A DNA stretch of 64,000 bases, taken from assembly GCA_041687335.1 (NCBI GenBank), contig JAWLCE010000018.1, positions 1-64,000 on the forward strand. The letters are read 5' to 3'. Origin of the DNA: JAJFUE01 sp041687335. Its GTDB lineage: Bacteria > Sumerlaeota > Sumerlaeia > MVZB01. How positions within the stretch are numbered: the stretch's first letter is position 1; each line of letters opens with the position of its first letter. Shown piece by piece: positions 46,375 to 56,500 of this stretch. Made by a program: the position numbers and the translations under genes. The notes under the pieces are model-generated. The model was not told the origin of the DNA. It saw only the letters and a list, made by a program, of their open reading frames with translations, and searched no databases.

Positions 46375-47661
46375 ATGAAGATCCTGATCGTCGGCGGCGG
46401 CGGCCGCGAACATGCGTTGGCTTGGAAGATCGCCCAGAGTCCGCGGCTGACACGTCTGTATTGCGCGCCGGGAAATCCGGGAATCGCGCGCCATGCCGAG
46501 TGCGTGTCGTTGCCGCTGGAAGCGCCGTTTTCCGAACTGACCCGCTGGTGCCTCGAGCAATCCATTGACCTGGTCGTCGTCGGCCCGGAGCGCCCGCTGT
46601 CGGAGGGGATCGTTGATGCGTTGACAGCGGCAGGCATCCGTGCCTTTGGTCCCAATCGCGCCGCCGCCCAACTGGAGGCCTCGAAGACCTTCGCCAAGGA
46701 GTTGATGATCGAGGCGGGGATTCCAACCGCCGCCGCGCGTGGCTTCACCGACGCGGCCGAGGCGTTGGCGTATCTGGAAACGGTCGCGCTGCCGGTGGTG
46801 GTCAAGGCCGTCGGGTTGGCCGAGGGCAAGGGCGTGGTGGTCGCCCGCACGCTTACCGAGGCTCGATCGGCCATCGAGCAGATGATGCGGGAGCGCGTCT
46901 TTGGCGAGGCCGGCGCCGAGGTGCTGATCGAGGAGTTCCTGACGGGGGAGGAGGCCAGTCTGCTGGCCTTCGCCGACGGGCGCACCATTAAGCCGATGGA
47001 CACCGCCCAGGACCACAAGCCGGTTTACGATGGCGACGAGGGGCCCAACACCGGCGGCATGGGGGCCTATTCTCCCGCGCCCGTCGTGACGACGGCTCTT
47101 TATGAGCGCTGCGTCGGCGAGGTCCTGCAGCCGTGCCTCGAGGCACTGCGCCGGCGCGGCATCGATTACAGGGGCGTGATCTATGCGGGCCTGATGATCA
47201 CGGCCGATGGGCCCAAGGTGATCGAGTTCAATTGCCGTTTTGGCGATCCCGAGGTGCAGGCGCTCATCCCGCGACTCAAGGGCGACTTGATCGATATCAT
47301 GATGGCGTGCGTGGAGGGCCGGCTCGACGAGGTCGACCTGGACTGGCACGATGGCGCGGCGATCTGCATCGTGGCCGCCTCGGGTGGCTATCCCGGCCCC
47401 TATGTCAAGGGCAAGCCGATCACGGGGGCCGACGGTCTACCCGAGAATGGTGAGGTCATGCTGTTTCATGCGGGCACCGCGCTGAATGCCGACGGTCAAC
47501 TGGTGACTGCCGGAGGCCGGGTGCTTGGCCTGACTGTCATGGATGCCTACCTGAGCGTGGCGATCGAGCGCGGCTATGAGCTGCTCGGCCAGGTCCACTT
47601 TGAGGGAATGCACTACCGCACCGATATCGGTCGCAAGGCGCTGGACCGCCTGCGCCGCTAG
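46375..47661 (+). CDS. purD: Phosphoribosylamine-glycine ligase
   Basis: A 428-residue ATP-grasp enzyme of normal PurD length. Motifs: MKILIVGGGGREHALAWKI, VVVGPERPLSEGIVDAL, VVKAVGLAEGKGVVVA, DHKPVYDGDEGPNTGGMGAY and VIEFNCRFGDPE. It joins glycine to phosphoribosylamine, the second step of purine synthesis; the preceding step is PurF (a PurF-like protein lies at 56.9 kb). The start at 46375 has AAGGGA 8 bases upstream; the longer frame from 46243 is not supported. Confidence 0.95.
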   Translation: MKILIVGGGGREHALAWKIAQSPRLTRLYCAPGNPGIARHAECVSLPLEAPFSELTRWCLEQSIDLVVVGPERPLSEGIVDALTAAGIRAFGPNRAAAQLEASKTFAKELMIEAGIPTAAARGFTDAAEALAYLETVALPVVVKAVGLAEGKGVVVARTLTEARSAIEQMMRERVFGEAGAEVLIEEFLTGEEASLLAFADGRTIKPMDTAQDHKPVYDGDEGPNTGGMGAYSPAPVVTTALYERCVGEVLQPCLEALRRRGIDYRGVIYAGLMITADGPKVIEFNCRFGDPEVQALIPRLKGDLIDIMMACVEGRLDEVDLDWHDGAAICIVAASGGYPGPYVKGKPITGADGLPENGEVMLFHAGTALNADGQLVTAGGRVLGLTVMDAYLSVAIERGYELLGQVHFEGMHYRTDIGRKALDRLRR

Positions 47662-47682
47662 TATATGACGCGTTAGGAGAAA

Positions 47683-48477
47683 ATGATGATCAAGCCGATG
47701 TTGCTCCTGGGACTGTTCCTGATGCTGGGGACGCAATTGATGGCCGCCGAGGGCGCGGCGGGGCGGGTGCTGCTGCGGGCGGATTTTGACCATGAGACGA
47801 CAAGCAGCCTGACCCGGGCCCTCCTCGCGCACAAGCACATCACGCTGGCCGAGGGCGCGGGTCCCGACGGGTCCAATGCCATCCGGGTGGCCTACGTCGG
47901 CTATGAGATGGGCAGCGAACGGGTGGGTGTCCGGCATCCGCTGGGAGCCATCGTCAACCAGGCGACCCTGTCATTCGATGTCCGGTTTGACGAGGAGTTC
48001 CAATGGACGCTGGGGGGCAAGCTGCATGGGCTTGGGCCAAAGAATCCCATCACAGGCGGGCGGGAGCGCCAGCCCGACGGCTGGAGCGCCCGAATCATGT
48101 TCAATCAGGATGGGCATTGCTCCACCTATCTGTATGACCAGGACAAGGAAAAGGTTTATGGCATTGGCCGGAGGTCGGCCAAGCCAGTCTTTGAGCCCGG
48201 GCGTTGGCATCATGTGGCGATTCAGGTCGGCCTGAACAGCCCGGGGGAGGCGGATGGTTTTTCACGCATCCTGATCGACGGCGAAGAGGTCGTCCATTCG
48301 GACAAGGTCATGTTCCGGGGGGTCGGCGGGAGCGAGACACAGATCCAGGCATTGCTGTTCAGCACCTTTCATGGCGGCAACTCGCCGCGCTGGACGCCAG
48401 TGGATGCCCAGGGCAACCCGACGACGGTCTATGCCCTGTATGACAATTTCGAGGTGACCGAGGGCCTCGCCAAATAA
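47683..48477 (+). CDS. Secreted polysaccharide-lyase-like (PL14/concanavalin-like) protein
   Basis: A 264-residue secreted protein with a short signal peptide (LLLGLFLMLGTQLMAAEG). The jelly-roll body has WTLGGKLHGLGPKNPITGGR, SARIMFNQDGH, YLYDQ, GRWHHVAIQVGLN and a final FHGGNSPRWTPV with YALYDNFEV. This arrangement resembles alginate-lyase-like PL14 proteins and related lectin-like domains. I cannot confirm catalytic residues, so a binding protein is possible. AGGAG is 3 bases before the first ATG and 6 before a second ATG at 47686, which may be the true start. Confidence 0.6.
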   Translation: MMIKPMLLLGLFLMLGTQLMAAEGAAGRVLLRADFDHETTSSLTRALLAHKHITLAEGAGPDGSNAIRVAYVGYEMGSERVGVRHPLGAIVNQATLSFDVRFDEEFQWTLGGKLHGLGPKNPITGGRERQPDGWSARIMFNQDGHCSTYLYDQDKEKVYGIGRRSAKPVFEPGRWHHVAIQVGLNSPGEADGFSRILIDGEEVVHSDKVMFRGVGGSETQIQALLFSTFHGGNSPRWTPVDAQGNPTTVYALYDNFEVTEGLAK

Positions 48478-48654
48478 AGCCGGCGGCGGGCGCGGCCGAT
48501 CGAACCATCCTCAGTTGATTTGGTGAATGAGTTTCCGTTGACACCTCCGGGCGCGGTGCTCAGAATGTTGGCCGTATTTTGGCGCCTGTCAGGCCTCATT
48601 CCGGCGCGGCTCGCCTTTGCATAGATGTGCGCCGCCCCCCACAAGGACATTCCC

Positions 48655-49914
48655 ATGCAGCAGCTCCCCCAGGTCACCGTCGTCGGCGGTGGCATGATTA
48701 CGCACGACCAGCTCCTGCCCTCGCTGTATCACCTGCAGCGGCTGGGCAAGCTGGGCCAGATTACGGTTTGCGCGCTCAACTCGCCGCCGCTACGCGAGTT
48801 GGCCGAGTCGCCGTCGATCAAGCGCGCCTTCCCCAAGGCATCATTCATCGCGCGGCCCGACCTGAGCGAGGCCCCGGAGAAGATGTATCCGGATCTGTTC
48901 CGTGAAGTGATCCGTGCGATGCCGCCGCGCAATATCGTCGTCGTGGCGGTTCCCGATCAGTTCCATGGTGACGTGATCAAGGAGGCGCTTGCGGCGGATC
49001 AGCATATCCTGTGTGTCAAGCCGCTGGTGCTCAAGTATAAGCAGTCGGTGGAGATCGAAAAGCAGGCGCACGAGAAGGGATTGTTCGTCGGCGTCGAATA
49101 TCACAAGCGATTTGACCGGCGCGCGCTGCTGGCCAAGGGCGACTACGCCGCGGGCCGGTTTGGTGAGTTCAAGGTCGGCGAGGCGCGGATGATCGAGCCG
49201 TGGTATTACCGGTTCTCCAACTTCCAGAACTGGTTCACCAAGGAGAATTCGGATCCCTTCACGTATGTGGGCTGCCACTATGTGGATCAGCTTTACTTCA
49301 TCACGGGGCTCAAGCCGGTCAATGTATCGGTGATGGGGCTGGAGGGGGACTTCCCCAACGGCAAGCGCGCCTACATGTGGTCGAGCGGGCGTGTGGTCTT
49401 CGAGAACGGCGGCATCCTGAACGTGCTGGACGGGCTGGGCTATCCCGATGAGGGCGCCGGCAGTAACGACCAGGGTTTGACCATGTTCTGCGACGACGGC
49501 CAGCGCGGCAGTGTGATCGTGCACAACGACACATGGCGCGGAGTGATGCACTCCTACGTCAAGGATCCGGGCCCCGGTGGCACGCTGTTCAACTTCACCA
49601 ACCCCGACTATATGAAGCTGGTGCCCTGGGAGGGCGACGGACTCAAGCCGGTGGGCTATGGCTACGACTCGATCGAGGCGATGGTCAACACGATCCATGC
49701 GGTCGAGGGCGAGACGGCAGGCCTGGGGGCGGACGAGGCGCTGGCGCGGCGGCGCGAGGCGCTGCACCGGATCGACGAGCGCGGCATTATCGCCACGCCG
49801 GCCAACAGCTCGATCAACGAGCTGGTGATGGAAGCGGGACGGATGTCAATCCTGGCCAACGGGCGGCCGGTGCAGATCCACTACGGCGACAACCCGCACG
49901 TGGACTTTGCCTGA
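48655..49914 (+). CDS. Gfo/Idh/MocA family oxidoreductase
   Basis: A 419-residue protein with a Rossmann motif TVVGGGMITHDQLLPSL, a variant of the EKP motif (ILCVKPLVLKYK) and the substrate-side motif YVGCHYVDQLYFITG. Unlike the one at 3.1 kb it has no export signal and should be cytoplasmic. AAGGAC is 6 bases before the ATG at 48655; an ATG at 48625 lacks this. It follows the polysaccharide-lyase-like gene by 177 bases. Substrate unknown, perhaps a sugar acid released from a polysaccharide (inference). Confidence 0.85.
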   Translation: MQQLPQVTVVGGGMITHDQLLPSLYHLQRLGKLGQITVCALNSPPLRELAESPSIKRAFPKASFIARPDLSEAPEKMYPDLFREVIRAMPPRNIVVVAVPDQFHGDVIKEALAADQHILCVKPLVLKYKQSVEIEKQAHEKGLFVGVEYHKRFDRRALLAKGDYAAGRFGEFKVGEARMIEPWYYRFSNFQNWFTKENSDPFTYVGCHYVDQLYFITGLKPVNVSVMGLEGDFPNGKRAYMWSSGRVVFENGGILNVLDGLGYPDEGAGSNDQGLTMFCDDGQRGSVIVHNDTWRGVMHSYVKDPGPGGTLFNFTNPDYMKLVPWEGDGLKPVGYGYDSIEAMVNTIHAVEGETAGLGADEALARRREALHRIDERGIIATPANSSINELVMEAGRMSILANGRPVQIHYGDNPHVDFA

Positions 49915-49935
49915 GTCGAGCAGTCAGGGAAAAAA

Positions 49936-49976
49936 AAGACCGGGAAGCGGATGGGCCGCTTCCCGGTCTTTCTTTT
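49936..49976. terminator. Bidirectional Rho-independent terminator
   Basis: A perfect 15-bp stem, AAGACCGGGAAGCGG (49936-49950) and CCGCTTCCCGGTCTT (49956-49970), has a 5-base loop. On the plus strand it is followed by TCTTTTT; on the minus strand by TTTTT from the A-run at 49930. It lies between two convergent genes and serves both. Confidence 0.95.
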
Positions 49977-49990
49977 TGGGGTTGGTTGCG

Positions 49991-51400
49991 TCAGCTCTTG
50001 ACCGCGGCCGTGGCCGGGGCGGCGGAGCCGAACTCGGCGCCCAGTTCCTCGGCGATGGCCTCGAGCACTTCCAGGCCCTCGCGCAGCGCCGCCTCGTCGG
50101 CGATCAGAGGCGGGCAGAGCTTGATGGCGCCGCCGCCGATGCCGACGGGGGCGAACAGCAGCACGCCGCGCTCGTAGGCGCGCTTGACGAACTGCCAAGC
50201 CATGTCGGGCTCGGGATCGGTCGTGCCGGGGCGGGTGAACTGGATGGCCGAGACGAAGCCGACCGAGACGCAGCGACCCACCAGGCCGCGGGTGGCGCGG
50301 CTGATGCGCTCGGCGCCTTCGGCCAGCACCGGGGCCAGGCGGGCAACGTTGCCGATCAGGTCCTCACGCTCCATCAGCTCGATGTTGGCCAGCGCGGCGG
50401 CCGAGCAGACGGTGTTGGCGGAGTGGGTCGAGGTCATCTCGCCCGGGCCGTAGAGGTTCATCAGCTCATCGGTGCCGAGGACGGCGGAGACCGGCATGCC
50501 GCCGGACATGCCCTTGCCGCAGGCGACCAGGTCGGGGACGACGTCCATGTGCTGGAAGCCGAAGAGCTTGCCGGTGCGGCCGAAGCCGGCCTGGATTTCG
50601 TCGAACATCAGGACGGCCTGATTCTTGTCGCACCAGCGGCGCAGCGCCTGGGCATAGTCGGTTGGGAACAGGGTGGCATTGCAGCCTTGGAAGGTCTCGC
50701 CGATGACGCCGCAGACTTGGGCGGGGTTGACGCCTTGGTCGGCCAGGGCCTTCTCGAAGACGGCGAAGCTGGTATCCTGTTGACGGAAGCCGTCGGGGAA
50801 GGGCACCTGGACGAAGCGGCCATCGAGGTCGCCGATCCAGCTCTTGAGGGCGGGGGAGCCGCCGGCGAGCTGCGAGCCGAGGGTGCGGCCATGGAAGTCG
50901 GCGGAGAAGCTGACGATGATGTTCTTGTTGGGGGCGATCTGCTGGCCCTTGGTGCGCGCCAGCTTGATGCAGCACTCGACGGCCTCGGAACCGGTGGTCA
51001 GCAGGAAGACGCGGGCCAGCGGCGCGGGCAGCATGGCCTGAATCTTTTCAACCAGGCGCAGACGAATCTCGGTGGGGAAGCAGTAGGCGTGATAGAGGCC
51101 CTGGCGCGCCATGCCGGCGATCGCTTCGACGATGTCGGGGTTGGCGTGGCCGCTGGAGGTCACCAGCACGCCGCTGGAGAAGTCAAGCCAGCGGTTGCCG
51201 TAGGCATCGCTGACGGTGACGCCCTCGCCATGGTGCCAGATGATCGGGGGCTGGCCGCCCATGCTGCGCGGCTCGAGGCGGCGCATCTTCTCGAGCAGCT
51301 CGATGGACTCGGGCGCGGGAATCTGCGTTTTGATGCTCCGGAAGCGGGTCTCCACCGTGGGGACGGTGGCGGGGACAAGGGGGAATTCCTTGGTGGCCAT
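49991..51400 (-). CDS. Class-III aminotransferase (4-aminobutyrate aminotransferase-like)
   Basis: A 469-residue PLP enzyme. Motifs: WLDFSSGVLVTSSGHANP, LLTTGSEAVECCIKLAR, FHGRTLGSQLAGG, MFDEIQAGFGRTGKLFGF, the PLP lysine in VACGKGMSGGMPVSAVLG and STHSANTVCSAAAL. It is closest in style to 4-aminobutyrate and related omega-aminotransferases; the substrate is not certain. The ATG at 51400 has AGGAG 10-11 bases upstream, so the upstream frame to 51481 was not used. It ends at the bidirectional terminator. Confidence 0.85.
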   Translation of the reverse strand: MATKEFPLVPATVPTVETRFRSIKTQIPAPESIELLEKMRRLEPRSMGGQPPIIWHHGEGVTVSDAYGNRWLDFSSGVLVTSSGHANPDIVEAIAGMARQGLYHAYCFPTEIRLRLVEKIQAMLPAPLARVFLLTTGSEAVECCIKLARTKGQQIAPNKNIIVSFSADFHGRTLGSQLAGGSPALKSWIGDLDGRFVQVPFPDGFRQQDTSFAVFEKALADQGVNPAQVCGVIGETFQGCNATLFPTDYAQALRRWCDKNQAVLMFDEIQAGFGRTGKLFGFQHMDVVPDLVACGKGMSGGMPVSAVLGTDELMNLYGPGEMTSTHSANTVCSAAALANIELMEREDLIGNVARLAPVLAEGAERISRATRGLVGRCVSVGFVSAIQFTRPGTTDPEPDMAWQFVKRAYERGVLLFAPVGIGGGAIKLCPPLIADEAALREGLEVLEAIAEELGAEFGSAAPATAAVKS

Positions 51401-51795
51401 GGGCGATATCTCTCCTGATTGAAATGAAGTCTGCTTGAGTCTGAATGACCGGATCAAGGCCGGTTGGTTGCGGCAGGTCAATCAGGTTCTCCAGCACCGG
51501 CGCCGCCGTCTGGCCGATCTCGTGATGCGGGCAGGGGAGTTGCGAACATTCGCCACGGCCAGGCGTGGCGAAGTGGTGCTGACCACCGGGGCGCATAGCC
51601 CCGGCCGCGCGTCCAATAATTTAATGATCGGGGGCGGAGTCGTCAAGGGAATCCGCCGCCGCCGGCGGGGCGACACGGGCATGGTGCGCTGCAGGATGAG
51701 CCGTTACAGGCAAGGGCCAGTTGAAAATTTGGGAGGCAGTCCTGGCTTGCGAAAGGCGGGGCGGCGGCCTTAAGCTGGTAGCGGAGGCCGTTGCG
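51401..51795. other. Intergenic region between divergent genes
   Basis: About 395 bases between the aminotransferase and smpB starts. It has a perfect hairpin CGCCACG-GCCAGG-CGTGGCG (51551-51570) without a T-run, and GCGGAGG (51781-51787), which is the smpB ribosome site. I see no gene, no tmRNA-like sequence and no clear promoter boxes. Confidence 0.5.
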
Positions 51796-52272
51796 ATGGC
51801 AAAGACCGAACAGCCCGGGCGTGAGAAGCTGGTTTGCCAGAACCGCAAGGCGCGCCATGAATACCTGATCGAGGACACGCTCGAGGCCGGGCTGGAGCTG
51901 GTGGGCACCGAGGTCAAGAGCCTGCGGGCGGGGCAGGGGAGCATCCAGGAGGCGTTCGCGCAGATCAAGGGCGGCGAGGCCTGGCTGATGCAGTTCCATA
52001 TTCCGCACTACGAGCAGGGCAACATCCATAACACCGACCCGGTGCGCACGCGCAAGATGCTGCTGCACCGGCGCGAGATTGACCGGCTTTCGGCCGCCGC
52101 CGCCCAGAAGGGCTATACCCTGGTGCCGCTGGAGGTTTATTTCCGCGGCGGACGGGCCAAGGTGCTGCTGGGGCTGGCGCGCGGGAAGAAGGCCCACGAC
52201 AAGCGCGCGGCGATCAAGGAACGCGACGTGAAGCGCGAAATGGACCGCGCGCTGCGCGCGATGAAGCGCTAA
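51796..52272 (+). CDS. smpB: SsrA-binding protein
   Basis: A 158-residue protein of the normal SmpB length: VCQNRKARHEYLIEDTLEAG, GTEVKSLRAGQGSIQEAF, and the C-terminal basic tail ARGKKAHDKRAAIKERDVKR. It binds tmRNA and brings it to stalled ribosomes for trans-translation. The start at 51796 has GCGGAGG 8 bases upstream. No ssrA gene was seen nearby. It ends 18 bases from the convergent uracil-DNA glycosylase gene. Confidence 0.97.
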   Translation: MAKTEQPGREKLVCQNRKARHEYLIEDTLEAGLELVGTEVKSLRAGQGSIQEAFAQIKGGEAWLMQFHIPHYEQGNIHNTDPVRTRKMLLHRREIDRLSAAAAQKGYTLVPLEVYFRGGRAKVLLGLARGKKAHDKRAAIKERDVKREMDRALRAMKR

Positions 52273-52290
52273 ACCGGCAGGCGCGGGCGG

Positions 52291-53100
52291 TCACTCGCCG
52301 CCGGCGGGTTTTTTCCAGATCGGGCGCGGGTCGTGCGGGTTGAGTTCGCAATATTTTCGATGAATTTCCTGAAAATCCTTCCAAGCCTCATGCTTGTAGG
52401 GAATGCCGTTGGGGCGCAGCAGGAAGCTGGGGTGGTAGGTCGCCAGCAGCGGGATGCCGTTATAGCTGTGCCAGCGCCCGCGCAGCTTGCCGATGGCGAC
52501 ATTCTTGGTGCCGCAGAGGGCGTTGGCGGCGTGGGCGCCGAGGGCCACCAGCAGGCAGGGCCGGATGATAACCAATTGGGCGATGAGGAATTTTTCGCAG
52601 GCTTCCTTCTCGGCTGGCAGCGGGTCGCGGTTCTGGGGCGGCCGGCACTTGAGAGTGTTGCAGATGTAGACCTCGGCGCGATCGATCCCGATGGCACTCA
52701 GCATGGCGTTGAGCATCTGGCCGGCCCGGCCGACGAATGGGGTTCCGCTGGCGTCCTCTTCGGCGCCGGGGGCCTCGCCGACGATGACGATGCGGGCCAT
52801 CGCGTCGCCGTCGGCAAAGACGGATTCATTGCGCGATTGATGGAGAGCACAGCCTTGGCAGTTTTTGGCTTGGTTTGCCAGTTCGGCCAGCTGCGCGACG
52901 CGACGCGCGCGCTCGGCCGGAGCGACGGCCGTGGCCTCGGCGACCGCCGCCGGAGCTGCGGCTTGAGGTTGGGATGCGGGCGCGCGAGCCGATGCTGTCA
53001 CGGCAGGTGCAGGCGGCGTCGGAGGCTCGACATAGATGTAGCCGCTATCCTTGAGGAACGTGAGAAAGTTGAGCAGCGCCCGCTTGGTCGAGTCGGTCAT
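52291..53100 (-). CDS. Type-4 (iron-sulfur) uracil-DNA glycosylase
   Basis: A 269-residue protein. An Ala/Pro-rich linker (about 25-65) follows a short helical start. The catalytic domain then has NCQGCALHQSR, IVIVGEAPGAEEDASGTPFV, ICNTLKCRPPQNRDP, LVALGAHAANAL and ATYHPSFLLRP. The cysteines of CQGC, plus later Cys, would hold the [4Fe-4S] cluster. It removes uracil from DNA in base-excision repair. The Nfu protein at 17.8 kb could supply the cluster. The N-terminal extension is longer than in minimal members of the family. Confidence 0.93.
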   Translation of the reverse strand: MTDSTKRALLNFLTFLKDSGYIYVEPPTPPAPAVTASARAPASQPQAAAPAAVAEATAVAPAERARRVAQLAELANQAKNCQGCALHQSRNESVFADGDAMARIVIVGEAPGAEEDASGTPFVGRAGQMLNAMLSAIGIDRAEVYICNTLKCRPPQNRDPLPAEKEACEKFLIAQLVIIRPCLLVALGAHAANALCGTKNVAIGKLRGRWHSYNGIPLLATYHPSFLLRPNGIPYKHEAWKDFQEIHRKYCELNPHDPRPIWKKPAGGE

Positions 53101-53200
53101 TGGTTTACCACCCCATCCGCCAGTATCGGCAGCAAGATAGCAGATTGGCCCGCCGCTGACGCCATGAAAATGCAGCAGGTAGCGCGGCCTTTAATTCTTC

Positions 53201-53250
53201 ATTTTCGTCGCAAAGGCCGCAGAGAACCGCTCAAAGAACGCAAAGTCGTG
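53201..53250 (+). repeat. CGCAAAG-type interspersed repeat, copy 2
   Basis: ATTTTCGTCGCAAAGGCCGC, then AGAGAACCGCTCAAAGAACG and CAAAG. It matches the start of copy 1 (8290) and faces copy 3 in opposite orientation 14 bases away, so the two could form a long imperfect hairpin. Confidence 0.7.
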
Positions 53251-53263
53251 GCGAAGTCGATAT

Positions 53264-53357
53264 TGGGCGGGTGACATCTCCATGGTCATGGAAGAACATG
53301 TATGAAATTCCTCCCTTTGCGTCCTTTGGCCATTCCTCTGCGTCTTGGCGACAAAAG
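53264..53357 (-). repeat. CGCAAAG-type interspersed repeat, copy 3 (inverted)
   Basis: Read on the minus strand it gives CTTTTGTCGCCAAGACGCAG, then AGGAATGGCCAAAGGACGC, AAAGGGAGGAAT and finally GATGTCACCCGCCC. The same order of blocks, including the distal GATGTCACCCGCC, is seen in copy 1 at 8290-8370. Confidence 0.75.
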
Positions 53358-53553
53358 CACGAAGGATCGAAGGCGCGGCGGGCCGCCGACCGTGGGATTC
53401 GCAAGATAGGACAAAATGCGGGCGGGCGGGGCGCGGAAATGGAGTTCACGGTCCCCAATTACCGGTTGTTGGAGACGTGGTTTTTGCATAAGATGGCGTG
53501 CCCATGAGCACCAGGGCCTTCTTGATCCCCGTCCCCCGCGAGGTTGCCAAGCG

Positions 53554-56500
53554 ATGCCGCGTCTCGACAACATCCACAAAGTCATGATCATTGGTTCCGG
53601 CCCGATTGTCATCGGCCAAGCCTGCGAGTTCGATTATTCAGGCACCCAGGCCTGCAAGGCGCTGCGCGCGCTGGGCTATCAGATCGTGCTGGTCAACTCA
53701 AACCCGGCGACGATCATGACCGACCCGGCCACCGCCGACATCACCTATGTCGAGCCGCTGACGGTGGCATCGCTGACGGAGATCATCGAGAAGGAGCGTC
53801 CCGATGCGCTGCTGCCCAACCTGGGCGGGCAGACGGGGCTGAACCTGGCCTCTCAGTTGGACAAGGCGGGTGTGCTGACAAAGTATGGGGTCGCGGTCAT
53901 CGGCGTGCAGCTTGACGCGATCGAACGCGGTGAGGACCGCCTGGCTTTCAAGGATATGATGAACAAGCTCGGCATCGAGATGCCGCGCAGTCGCATTGCA
54001 TTGACGGTCAAGGAAGCCGAGGAGATCGCCGGCGAACTGGGTTATCCGGTCGTGGTGCGGCCGGCCTACACGCTGGGCGGCACCGGCGGCGGGCTGGTCT
54101 ACAACATCGAGGAGCTGCGCACGATCACGGCGCGCGGGCTGGCGGCGAGCATGGTGGGCCAGGTGCTGATCGAGGAGTCGGTGCTGGGCTGGGAGGAACT
54201 GGAGCTGGAGGTCGTGCGCGACGCGACCAACCGCATGATCACCGTCTGCTTTATCGAGAACGTCGACGCGATGGGCGTCCACACCGGCGACAGCTTCTGC
54301 ACGGCGCCGATGTTGACGATCACGCCGGAGCTGCAGGCACGGCTGCAGGAAATCTCCTACAAGATCGTCGAGAGCATCGGCATCATCGGCGGGACCAACG
54401 TCCAGATGGCGCACGACCCCAAGACCGGGCGCGTGGTGGTCATCGAGATCAACCCGCGCACCTCGCGGTCCTCGGCGCTGGCCTCCAAGGCGACAGGGTT
54501 CCCGATCGCGCTGATCTCGGCCAAACTGGCGGCGGGGCTGACCCTCTCGGAGATTCCCTACTGGCGCGAGGGGACGCTGGACCAATACAGCCCGTCGGGG
54601 GACTACATCGTCGTCAAGTTTGCGCGCTGGGCATTTGAGAAATTCAAGGACGCCGAGGACAAGCTCGGCACGCAGATGCGCGCGGTCGGCGAGGTGATGA
54701 GCATCGGCAAGACCTATCAGGAGTCGTTGCACAAGTCGATCCGTTCGCTCGAGATCAGCCGCTCGGGGATGGGCTTTGCGAAGAACTTCAATGAGCTGTC
54801 GCTGGCCGAGCTGCTCGACCGGCTGGTCTCGCCCAGCAGCGAGCGCCAGTTCATCATGTATGAGGCGCTGCGCAAGGGCGCCAGCACCGAGGAACTTTAC
54901 AAGCGCACCCACATCAAGCCCTGGTTTATCGAGCAGATGCGCGACCTGGTGGAGCTGGAGGAAAAGATCCTGGCCCACAAGGGGTCGCTGCCGCCCGAGC
55001 CGCTGCTGCGCGAGGCCAAGCAGAAGGGGTTCGCGGACAAGTATCTGGCGCGGCTGCTGGGGCTCGAGGAGAGCCAGGTGCGCGAGGGGCGCAAGGCGCT
55101 GGGGATCGTCCAGGGCTGGCACCCGGTGCCGGTCAGCGGCGTCGAGGATGCCGCCTATTATTATTCCAGCTATAACGCACCCGACCTGGTGCCGGTCAGC
55201 CAGAACCGCAAGGTGATGGTGCTCGGCGGCGGGCCCAACCGGATCGGGCAAGGGATCGAGTTTGACTACTGCTGCGTGCATGCGGCGTTTGCGCTGCGCG
55301 ACGCGGGGCTGGAATCGATCATGGTCAATTGCAACCCCGAGACCGTCTCGACCGACTATGACACCTCGAACAAGCTTTACTTCGAGCCGCTGACGGTCGA
55401 GGACGTGCTGGCAATCTATGAGAAGGAGCGGCCCGAGGGCGTGATCGTGCAGTTTGGCGGTCAGACCCCGCTCAACATCGCGCGCGAGCTGGAGGCGGCG
55501 GGGGTCAAGGTGCTGGGCACCTCTACCGACGCAATCGACCTGGCCGAGGACCGCGACCGCTTCAACCAGATCATGAACAAGCTTGGCATTCCGATGCCGG
55601 CCAGCGGCATGGCGTCGAGCCTTGAGGAGGCGCTGGCGGTGGCGGGGCGGATTGGCTATCCACTGATGGTGCGGCCCTCGTATGTGCTCGGCGGGCGCGG
55701 CATGCAAATCGTCCACGATGAGTCAATGCTGCGCGATTATGTCGCCGCGGCGGTCGAGGTCACGCCCGAGCGGCCGATCCTGATCGACAAGTTCCTCGAG
55801 GACGCGATCGAGGCCGAGGCCGACGCACTCTCGGACGGCACCGACGCATTCGTCCCGGCGGTGATGGAGCACATCGAGCAGGCGGGCATCCACTCGGGCG
55901 ATTCGGCCTGCGTGATCCCGCCGATCTCGATCGCCCCGCGCCACATCGAGACGATTGAGGAATACACCCGCCAGATCGCGCGCGAGCTTGGCGTGGTCGG
56001 CCTGATCAACGTTCAGTATGCGATTCACAACGAGACGGTTTACGTGCTGGAGGCCAACCCGCGCGCCAGCCGCACCGTGCCGATCGTCAGCAAGGTCTGC
56101 AACATTCCTATGGCACGGATCGCGACCGAGCTGATCATCGGCCGCAAGCTGGGCGAGCTGGACCTGGCGCCGGTGGCGTTCCAGCACTACGGCGTCAAGG
56201 AAGCGGTCTTCCCGTTCATGATGTTCCCCGAGGTGGACCCGGTGCTGGGGCCCGAGATGCGTTCGACGGGCGAGGTGCTGGGGCTGGCCGACAGCTTCGG
56301 GCTGGCCTTCTACAAGGCGCAGCAGGGCGCCAACTCCGAACTGCCGGTGGAGGGGACGGTGCTGATCACGGTGGCCGAGACCGACCGGCCGGCAGTGCTG
56401 CAGGCGGCGCGCCGATTCGAGGCCCTCGGCTTCCGCATCCTGGCCACGCTTGGCACGCATGCCTTCCTGCGCGAGCACGGCATCAACGCCGATCGGATCG

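Larger units (their letters stand above)
53101..53553. other. Intergenic region with an inverted repeat pair
   Basis: About 450 bases between the glycosylase start and carB. Repeat copies 2 (53201-53250) and 3 (53264-53357, inverted) face each other here. The rest shows no gene; small frames across it are not supported. A weak GAGG lies 11 bases before carB. Confidence 0.6.

Noticed and set aside
51401..51795. Possible tmRNA gene next to smpB
   Set aside because: No tRNA-like 3' end, no tag reading frame and no conserved start were seen.
53201..53357. Possible CRISPR repeats
   Set aside because: There are only two copies, inverted and of different length, with no regular spacers and no cas genes.
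53698..55716. Long minus-strand frame inside carB
   Set aside because: It is antisense to an unmistakable carB and has the His/Arg/Leu-rich look of a shadow frame.
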